In this document: positions 56,316-64,000 of the stretch, piece after piece | Numbering within the stretch: the first letter of the stretch is position 1 | Layout: each line of letters begins with the position of its first letter | Source of the DNA: Boswellia sacra | Lineage: Eukaryota; Streptophyta; Magnoliopsida; Sapindales; Burseraceae | Assembly (NCBI GenBank): GCA_013180625.2 | Contig: SNVD02007624.1 | Location: 1-64,000 of the forward strand | Direction of reading: 5' to 3' | DNA length: 64,000 nucleotides | Translations under genes and position numbers: made by a program | Notes under the pieces: model-generated | Database searches by the model: none | Told to the model about the DNA's origin: nothing | Seen by the model: the letters and a program-made list of their open reading frames with translations, nothing else

Positions 56316-59201
56316 TTACCAGAAATCTCCACAAGAGCAGACCCCATCCGCAAAATGATGAAATCTGTTGGCATCCCTCACAACAAGTTCTCGTCTGAAG
56401 AACCGTGAAACTAGCTTGCAGAAAGTATGGCAATCACCACAAACACGAAGGTTCTTTGTAATGCGAATAATGTCTCCCTCTGGGCACTTGAGCAGACCAT
56501 ATGCAATAGCCAGCCTCTCACTATGGCCATATAGCATCTGAACCTTCTCTTCTTCTTCCACATTATGCAAAACAAATCTGGTTTGAGCCACATAGCCTCC
56601 TTCTGTCTCCAGTCTCTGAGTAATCTGAACTAACTTTTGGTATATCTCATAAGACTCTGGATGAGACTTGTCTCTTGCAATAAATGTATGAAGTTTATTT
56701 CCAATCTCAGTCCAACTACATCCGGGATTTTTCTTCAACCCACTTCCCTTCATTCTCATTCTCACTTGCTCAACATCCTTCCACCTACCTCTAGCAGCAA
56801 AGACATTAGATACAAGAACATAATTTCCTGGATTCTCTGGATCCAATTCTAATAGCTTCTGTGCTGCGATTTCTCCTAGTTCTTTATTAGAGTGAACCCG
56901 ACAAGCCCCAAGAAGAGCACACCAAACTTCAGCAGTAGGCTCAATCTGCATACTTTTCACAAATTGGTACGCCTCTTCCAAGCGGTTTGCACGGCCAAGA
57001 AGATCAACAAGGCAGGCATAGTGTTCTGGCCAAGGCTCCAATTGATATTCACATCTCATAATTTCAAGAAATCTTTTGCCATCGTCGATTAATCCCGAAT
57101 GGCTGCAGGCATAAAGAATTGCCAAGAAGGTTATATGATCCGGAGCAATATTTTCACCCTCCATCTTGTAGAATAAATCAATAGCGGCTTTGCCTCGGCC
57201 ATGTAGTCCATTTGCATTGATCATATTTGTCCAGAGAACTAGACCTTTGTTGTAGACACAATTAAATACTTTATATGCATTCTCAAGAACTCCACAGCGA
57301 GCATACATATCGACAAGAGAGCTCACAATAGATCCCTCTAAAATGAAGCCCTTCCTGATGATAAAACCATGAATTTCTTTTCCCTTCTTCAAGGCGGATA
57401 AACTAGCAGCAGCAGAGAGTATGCTCACTAGTGTTATAGAATCAGATTCAACATTAGTCTCATTCATTAAGTAGAAAAGTTCCAGAGCTTCATTGGCAAG
57501 TCCATTATGGACGTAAGATGACATCATGCTCGTCCAAGACACAACATCTTTAGATTCGATGGATTCGAACATTTTTCTGGCATTATCAATGTCTCCACAA
57601 TCTCCATATACATCAACAATTGTGTTTTGTAGCACGAGATCAGATAATCCTTTTCTCAAAATGTGACCATGTATTGCTTTCACATAGGAAACACATTTCA
57701 ATCCCCTACAAGCCATTAATATGCTTCCTATCATCATAACATCCACATCCATTCCTTCCGTCTGAACTTCCCTGAACAACGCTAAGGCCTTTGCATGACA
57801 CTTGTTCTGAGCATAGCCAGCGATAATAGATGTCCAAGAAATGAAATCCTTATCTGGCAATTGATCAAACGAAGTGCCCATATAGTTCACACAAGAACAT
57901 TTTGCATACATATCTATAAGTGTATTTCCAACCTGCAAATCAGAAAAAAAACCATGTTTGATTGCATAAGCATGTATTTCCATTCCATTCAACAAATTAC
58001 CCAATCGCCCAGATGCTACAATAGCACTTGTCAGAGAGACCTGTTCAGGTTTTTGACCAGCCTGTTTCAGATTATGAAAGTATTGCAGAGCTTCACTATA
58101 CTGACCATTTTGGACAAAACCAGTGAGCATGGAATTCCATGACACTTGATCCTTGTTCTCCACCGAATTAAACACTGCTGCTGCCTCAGTCATTTTGCCA
58201 CATCTAGCATACATAGAAATCAAAGCATTTGCCACATAAACCTCAAGGTTCCGACTAGCTTTCAAAATAGCAGCATGAATCTCCATACCCAGTTTCTTGA
58301 ACAAAGAATCCTCACAGGCTCCAAGAGCTGCAACATAAGTATAAGTATTTGTAACAAGACCAGCTTTTTGCATATTTCTAAAGAGCTCTAATGCTTCTAT
58401 ACAGAGCCCTTTAGCAGAAAATGCTGAGATCATAGAATTCCATAAAACAACATCCCCTTTTTCTCCCATTCTGTCAAATAACTGCTTTGCTTTATCAAGA
58501 TCATGGCACTTTGCATACATAGCAATAAGTGAATTTACAACAAAAGCAATAGAATCATAGCCATATTTAATGACTAAACCATGAATTTCAGCTCCGCAGT
58601 TAAGACATTTAAGGACACTACAAGCTTTAAGCACGCATGGAAAAGTGCAAGCATCAAGAGAAACACCCAATACTCGCATTTCTCTAAATGTTTCAAGAGC
58701 TCCTAGAGGTTCACCATTTGAGACATAGGAGCCTAACATAGCATTCCATGTAAAAATGGTTCTCTGAGACATCCTATCAAACAGCTTTTCCGCATCCATA
58801 ATAGAACCACATTTTCCATACATAAAGACAAGCTTAGTATCCAAAAACAAGGATTCACTTATATCATAGGATTTGATCAACCGGCCATGAATTTGTTTCC
58901 CTTGCGAGAGGGCTTCCTTGCTTGCACAGAGATCAAGTACTTGTGCATAAGCTTCATCTGGGCATATAGCAAGTACATTTTGGTGAGTGAGCAGATTAAT
59001 TAGAGACTGAAATGCTTCCTTGAGGTTGCCTTGCTTGCAAATGTCTTTGAGAGAAGGAGGTTTAACGGGCTTTCGAAAAAAAGTAGGCGCGCTGGGAGGC
59101 GGGTTCACTTGTGTTCTGTTTAACAAAGGCAAAGGGTGATAAGTTAAAGTTGAAGAGGCATTACTGAAGCAAGAGAGTGAGTGTGAGAAGGAAGTTGCCA
59201 T
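56316..59201 (-). CDS. DYW-type pentatricopeptide repeat protein, OTP86-like
   Basis: An uninterrupted frame of 961 residues from the ATG at 59201; an in-frame ATG at 59264 would add 21. I prefer 59201 because it has G at -3 and +4 and opens directly into a Ser/Thr-rich, acid-poor segment like a chloroplast transit peptide (MATSFSHSLSCFSNASS). The body is a chain of P, L and S type PPR motifs (VFMYGKCGSIMDAEKLFDRM, WNAMLGSYVSNGEPLGALE and so on), then E/E+ motifs and a complete DYW domain. The DYW domain has the deaminase-like HSE (GHSERLAIAYGL) and CGDCHTFCK zinc ligands and ends CSCGDFW. Overall sequence and length match Arabidopsis OTP86 (At3g63370), a plastid C-to-U editing factor for rps14. 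Orthology and target are inferred from this resemblance. Confidence 0.93.
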   Translation of the reverse strand: MATSFSHSLSCFSNASSTLTYHPLPLLNRTQVNPPPSAPTFFRKPVKPPSLKDICKQGNLKEAFQSLINLLTHQNVLAICPDEAYAQVLDLCASKEALSQGKQIHGRLIKSYDISESLFLDTKLVFMYGKCGSIMDAEKLFDRMSQRTIFTWNAMLGSYVSNGEPLGALETFREMRVLGVSLDACTFPCVLKACSVLKCLNCGAEIHGLVIKYGYDSIAFVVNSLIAMYAKCHDLDKAKQLFDRMGEKGDVVLWNSMISAFSAKGLCIEALELFRNMQKAGLVTNTYTYVAALGACEDSLFKKLGMEIHAAILKASRNLEVYVANALISMYARCGKMTEAAAVFNSVENKDQVSWNSMLTGFVQNGQYSEALQYFHNLKQAGQKPEQVSLTSAIVASGRLGNLLNGMEIHAYAIKHGFFSDLQVGNTLIDMYAKCSCVNYMGTSFDQLPDKDFISWTSIIAGYAQNKCHAKALALFREVQTEGMDVDVMMIGSILMACRGLKCVSYVKAIHGHILRKGLSDLVLQNTIVDVYGDCGDIDNARKMFESIESKDVVSWTSMMSSYVHNGLANEALELFYLMNETNVESDSITLVSILSAAASLSALKKGKEIHGFIIRKGFILEGSIVSSLVDMYARCGVLENAYKVFNCVYNKGLVLWTNMINANGLHGRGKAAIDLFYKMEGENIAPDHITFLAILYACSHSGLIDDGKRFLEIMRCEYQLEPWPEHYACLVDLLGRANRLEEAYQFVKSMQIEPTAEVWCALLGACRVHSNKELGEIAAQKLLELDPENPGNYVLVSNVFAARGRWKDVEQVRMRMKGSGLKKNPGCSWTEIGNKLHTFIARDKSHPESYEIYQKLVQITQRLETEGGYVAQTRFVLHNVEEEEKVQMLYGHSERLAIAYGLLKCPEGDIIRITKNLRVCGDCHTFCKLVSRFFRRELVVRDANRFHHFADGVCSCGDFW

Positions 59202-60689
59202 CACAAGCACAGAGCACGGGCAGGAGAAGCGGAGGCGATGTGCAGAATAAGAGGTTAGGTGCATAAGCAACTAAATTCCAATAGTGTGCAACTGTAATTG
59301 ATATTATATCACCATTCATCACCAAGATCCTCTCTCACTAATCTTATTTCTTCCCGAATTTTTGCGCCTATGCTACAAACAAAGCGGGTTTTATTGAGTA
59401 AAATTTGAATTAGCGGTTGTACCTGCTATTCGTTTAAATCGTGGTGGCCCAAGCACTTAACGATCCACCGATACATGCAAATAATAAGATTCACTGCAGT
59501 AAATATTTTAGAAAAAATTAAAAATTTTCAACTTTTAGAAATAATTTTGAGTATTAGTAACAGTAATTCTGGAAATCACAAAAAATTCTCTCAAAATTAT
59601 CCATCCTAAATCAGACTTTATAATTATCATATCATTTAGTATATCATAAAACCATTTATTTGACAATCATTAATTAAATTATATCACTTGAAATATAAAA
59701 TTTAAAATATTATTTTGGACAAAAATCAGATATTTTATAGGATAGTTCTATTTGACCCCCGTATTTTTTATCTCATTAGCTCCCATATTTTATCCAATGT
59801 GAATAAAATTATAATTTATACCATCTTTCATTACACTTAATATTCAAGTTTAAATACATTTATGGTAAACTTAATTAATTATTATTTCATTTTAATGGTT
59901 TTGACATTTTTTTCCTTTAATCTAATAGTTAATTAAATTATCCTAATCGTGATGGTGTTTGACTTTTTTCAATTGTTTTTATATATTTTCATTTCGTAAA
60001 TTTAAGTATTAATATCCATGACACATAAAAAATTAAAAGTTTAAACTTTAATCAATTGTTTCTCTTTATATTATTGAATTCTTTGAATTCATATCAATCA
60101 AATAATTCTTAGTTTTGGTGCTTGAAAGGGAGAGAGAAAGAAAGAAAAATAGATGATTTGATTTTATCTTTAAGACTATGTGATTGGTTAAAATTTAAAC
60201 AAAAAAAAAAGAACAAATGGATTATAATTAATTTTAAAAAAACATAAAAATTGGATAGAGAAGATGAAGTTCTTCTAAGATTACAGAGAAAATAGAGAAA
60301 CAGATTAAAACATATAAAGAAAATGAGAGTGTTTGTTAAGTCATCTCACTAAATATTAGTTATTATTTTATTATATTTTTATTCTTATTTTATTAATTTT
60401 GAGGTGAGGCTGAATAAATCTAATCTTTAAAATGAAATAACATCACAATTCCATATAAACAACAAATTTTATTAACGGAATTTAACGCACTACCCCAAAT
60501 CCAATGAACCACCAATATTTAACATCCCTACCTCCAAAACACCCAAATCACCAATTACACCACGCATCATAACAACCAAAAAAGACCCATGAAAAAAATG
60601 TCCCAAAAAGCCCTAAGAATCAAAGAGAATAGAACTACCAAACACCTATAGATATTGCACCCACTAGCCAGCAAACTGGAGCAAAAATA
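59202..60689. other. AT-rich stretch upstream of the PPR gene
   Basis: The PPR promoter should lie just right of 59265. No other gene, RNA or element border was recognised up to the start of MULE2-like sequence. Confidence 0.4.
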
Positions 60690-62950
60690 GTACTGAATGC
60701 AAATCACCCAATGACAGATTAAAACCACAATGTAATGAAAAAGTTGGCTTCGACTTTCATCAGTCATCTGGCTTGCATGGTATCATTCAGTTGGAGCTTT
60801 AAGTGATGTAGGTTTGAAGCAATCCTTACCACTAAAGGTGGTACATCACCTTGATAGCATTAGAAAATTTAAGAGCTTTGCCATGCGAGTGATGATGATA
60901 ATGACAATGATGATACTAATATTGAGAGGTAGGATTTGAATGAAAGTTTAAATGATGGTTTGGATAACTTCAATGATATGATGCGTTCGAAACTAGCAAG
61001 TATACTAGTCACATAAGTAATAAAGTGATAAGTAAGATATCGTTCCCACAAGGATTGATTCTAATTGAATTTGTTATTCGAAAGTAAAAACAGAGTAAAT
61101 GGGGGGTTTTGTTGATTGATTAACTAAGTGAAATAATAATGCAAACGAAGAATAACAAAACAGAAAGTTAATTCGAATGAAAAATCAATGAGAGAAAGCT
61201 GGTTAAGGGATCCTTCTCTACCACAAGATATGGATTTGCGAATTAATCGTAGAATTGTCATCCAATTACAGCATTGAAGTTATCAACCGTAGATAACAAC
61301 AAGCTCTGTTATCCCAATCTTTCCTTACTTTGTTGTTAAATAAAACAAGCTCTTTATTTAATCTCTATCCATTAAACAACCTAGAACAAGCTCTCTAAAT
61401 TTAATTCAATGGATGCATTATGAAAAGAAAGACAGGTTGATCTAAGCAATAAACACACAAGCTCGGATTATTTAACTTAGGTTGTATTCTCCAATTGCAA
61501 TCTCTGATCACAATTTTGCTACTAAGGATTAGAAATTCAAGACAATTACGGATCAAGATTTCTAATCTAGCAATAGACAATATCCAGATTATATTCAGTT
61601 GGCCACCCAAATACAATCCAGCAAGCAATCATAAGCATTAAACATGGGAAAATACAAGCAACTTCAATTAGAGAATTGGATAACAATTCTTGCACAATCA
61701 ACTTACAAAAACCATATCAAGGGCTTTGAAATCACCCTCAACCAATTCAGATTTAGTTACACATGTTTAAGAACGTGGTAAATACAATACAACATGGAGA
61801 CATTCCAGAAAATGAAAGGGAAGGGAAAAACTTAGCAAATTTGATGTAATTCTCTTTGGATTGTAGTTCTTCCTCTTTCCAAGCTTCCTTTCTCCTTCAA
61901 GAACTCCAAGAGATGAAAGAATTCCAGAGCTGCAGCCTCCACCACGTTCTCCCCTCTTCAAGTTATGAAAATAAAACCCTAAAATGTGTTTAAATACTCT
62001 GCTACAGTGAATTGCTACAGTGCCCCGTATTATACATGCTACAGTCTTGTGGATTTATATTTCTATACATCTCACACTGTTTTGATTACAACTTTTGGTA
62101 CACTGAATGGATTTATAAACCGTAAATTTCTCCAGAAAATAGACTTCGAGAGCTTTCCAACGGTATATAACATGTCATCGGGTTCATTGTATATCAATAC
62201 AATTAAATCCGAGAAGATCACTGACTAGCAGAGGTGAAAATGAAGGGTTTTACTCCATTTTTGTGCAAGTTGCTCCAAAACTCCTACAAACATCAAAACC
62301 ACACAAAAACATAAAAATACCAAGGAATATAGCAAAGAAACATGGACGAATTGATATAAAAGTAATACATAAATAGACACCTATCATGATACTCGCATCG
62401 AGATTGTGAATGATTTGAACCAGGACGTGCCTTTGGCCTTTCTTACCTCTATTCACTCTAGTCCTCCTTTTCTATTCAAAGGATGTGAGGTAGAGCTGAT
62501 TGTGAACAATAAGTCGATGTTAAAAACAAAATTTATGCATGATGAAGAAAATTTGGATACCCAGGTCAAGACACAAACCGGTAATGAGCATGAAAATGAC
62601 GAGAATAGGGCAAACACATTCAGATGAATGCCTCTCATTGTGCATTCATTATCCACACTTACTCTAACCCACTGTATATAGTTCAAATGAGCCAAATTTG
62701 TTATGAGGATATTGTAATGATCATCATATGAAGTCTTGAGGTTAAACGTAAATCCATACTTATTTGTCATCTTCTAAGCTTCATAAAACAACACAAACAA
62801 CATTAAGAATACAAAAAATAGTAAAAAAAAAAAGTCAAAATTCCATAAATTTGGCATTATGCTCGATGATGCTCGACATTTTAGAAAACTACTACTCGAC
62901 AAAATATGATGGTGTTGAGTGTGGTCGTCTATCGAATTCAGAAAACTAAC
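60690..62950. mobile_element. Internally deleted relative of MULE2 (MULE3)
   Basis: Left of the solo LTR, 60740-60975 follows MULE2 transposase sequence (around 15855-16160: GTTGGCTTCGACTT, CATCACCTTGATAGCATTAGA). Right of it, 62392-62655 follows MULE2 16216-16440 (GAGATTGTGAATGAT, GTGCATTCATTATCC). At about 62660 it jumps to the start of the DUF1985 gene on - (MTNKYGFTFNLKTSYDDHYN, compare MULE2 MENKFRLSFILKTPYDKHYH), then to a short TCGA-bearing stretch at 62860-62935. Compared with MULE2, about 5.9 kb between the two genes' 5' parts is missing. Terminal repeats were not found, so both ends are truncated or diverged. Confidence 0.75.
60979..62386 (-). mobile_element. Solo LTR, 1408 bp
   Basis: Begins TGATGCGTTCG and ends CACCTATCA (TG...CA). 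A perfect 5-bp target duplication, TGATA, flanks it (60974-60978 and 62387-62391). Removing it restores the alignment to MULE2 transposase sequence. No internal coding region and no second LTR are present, so it is read as a solo LTR left by recombination. GCTACAGT occurs three times near 62000-62045. The strand is assigned by analogy and is uncertain; the family is not identified. Confidence 0.8.
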
Positions 62951-63009
62951 ACACTACACATCAATCTAACACACGATAACAAAGACCCTATCAAGCGTTT
63001 GGCATGTCG

Positions 63010-64000
63010 CATGTCGATTTCCTAAATCCAATAAATGACCTGTGAACGGGGCTTTCATCCCGCCAAAGCATTTGCGATCACAATACTGTGTCAAAGCCTC
63101 TTTCGAGACTTAAGGGAACACAAACGAGCCATTAGCACGTCTGGAGAAAAGAGCCGCCACCCAATTATTCAATTGGGAATGAATAAGGGCAATCTGATCT
63201 CTCATTTCGGTACCTAAACTACCCTCATTCCTCCGGAGATAGATTCGGGAAGTTAGATACAAGTCTTTTGACCTGCCCAAATATAAATCCGACCTCTACT
63301 TAAGAAATACCAAATAGGAATAACTCGTGTTGTTATTTAGTCCGCTAGCGTTGTTCATTTTATACACACATTCTCATTTTTATCTTCATTAAGCATATGG
63401 CTTTGACACAATGTTATGATCGCAAACGCTTAGTGGACTAAACATGGCATTTCTAGCCTAATTCAATAGTTGAAATCAATCATAGCTATCCTAACTCAAA
63501 CAACTCATTCAAGGGTAAAACAGTAATTCTTACTTATTCTATGCTATTTCCTAGCATTCATCAAAGCAAGTAAATTTTTCTAGCATGATCCTAATCATGT
63601 GCTCCTAGGCATGATTCTAAGCATTCGCAAAGAAATTAAATTCCTAAGCATGATTCTAATAAAGAAGAGATACAGACTTACCTCGACACATTTATTCATC
63701 TTGTAAAACAAATAAGAGTTAAAACAATTTATAATAACCCTAACATACTTTTAAGCATCAAAATAAATCCTATCATTCTTAATTATAGGTAATAAAAATA
63801 AAGAAGAAAATATAAGAGAGAAGAGAAAACTACTCTCAAGACATACCCTTTCGGGGTTTAGAGTAATATAAAATGTCTGAAAAAATATTAAACTAGAAAA
63901 GACTTCTTGAGATTCTCACAAGTGTGTCCAAGGTGTGCCTATATTAGCTTTCCTTGGAGTGAAAAAGTGATAAAAATCAATATGAGATTCGGATGAACAG
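63010..64000. repeat. Probable retroelement-derived noncoding repeat
   Basis: No coding frame is supported. The segment with AAGAGCCGCCACCCAATTAT, GGGCAATCTGATCTCTC, TAGTCCGCTAGCGTTGTTC and CGCTTAGTGGAC resembles noncoding retroelement sequence that I recall as common in plant genomes, but I cannot name the family or find its ends. It runs off the window. Confidence 0.35.

Overview
The window looks like nuclear DNA from a dicotyledonous flowering plant. It is AT-rich, its genes have short GT-AG introns, it carries two MIR167 precursors, a DYW-type pentatricopeptide gene, an intronless ACA12/13-type calcium pump and a calmodulin-like gene, and it is crowded with plant transposon families. The species cannot be fixed from the sequence alone.

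Layout, left to right. Positions 834-8774 hold a decayed Mutator-like element (MULE1): a DUF1985/Ulp1-protease gene on + converges on a MURA-type transposase on -. Positions 9343-10767 hold a four-exon calmodulin-like gene. Positions 11.3-14.3 kb hold duplicated noncoding blocks and a hAT-type element with an 8-bp target duplication. Positions 14566-24136 hold a second MULE (MULE2) whose boundaries are visible: ~125-bp terminal inverted repeats, a 9-bp target duplication (8 of 9 matching), TCGA-rich subterminal arrays, and broken transposase and Ulp1/DUF1985 genes. Positions 25066-25689 hold a small cysteine-rich gene of unknown function, followed by a ~0.93-kb tandem duplication and several MITEs. 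Positions 31490-34639 hold the calcium ATPase. Positions 37253-42856 hold a young Ty1/Copia element with 400-bp LTRs differing at about 5 positions and a perfect 5-bp target duplication; its gag-pol has two stop codons. Positions 48.8-53.2 kb hold two MIR167 hairpins on the - strand, 4.3 kb apart. Positions 56316-59201 hold an OTP86-like editing factor on -. Positions 60.7-63 kb hold an internally deleted relative of MULE2, split by a 1408-bp solo LTR with a perfect 5-bp target duplication. The last kilobase looks like further retroelement-derived repeat.

The host genes (calmodulin-like protein, calcium ATPase, unknown Cys-rich protein, MIR167 pair, PPR) appear independent and are separated by transposon nests. 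The calmodulin-like protein and the calmodulin-regulated pump both belong to calcium signalling, but nothing here shows a direct link. The most unusual signals are the element-specific short-motif arrays. TCGAGTGTCG-type repeats flank the MULE2 genes. GCACGAC/GTCGTGC dyads lie on both sides of the MULE1 transposase. The Copia element combines four RY (CATGCATG) motifs in each LTR with nine TGACGTG motifs in its leader. The tandem MIR167 pair is the clearest conserved regulatory locus.
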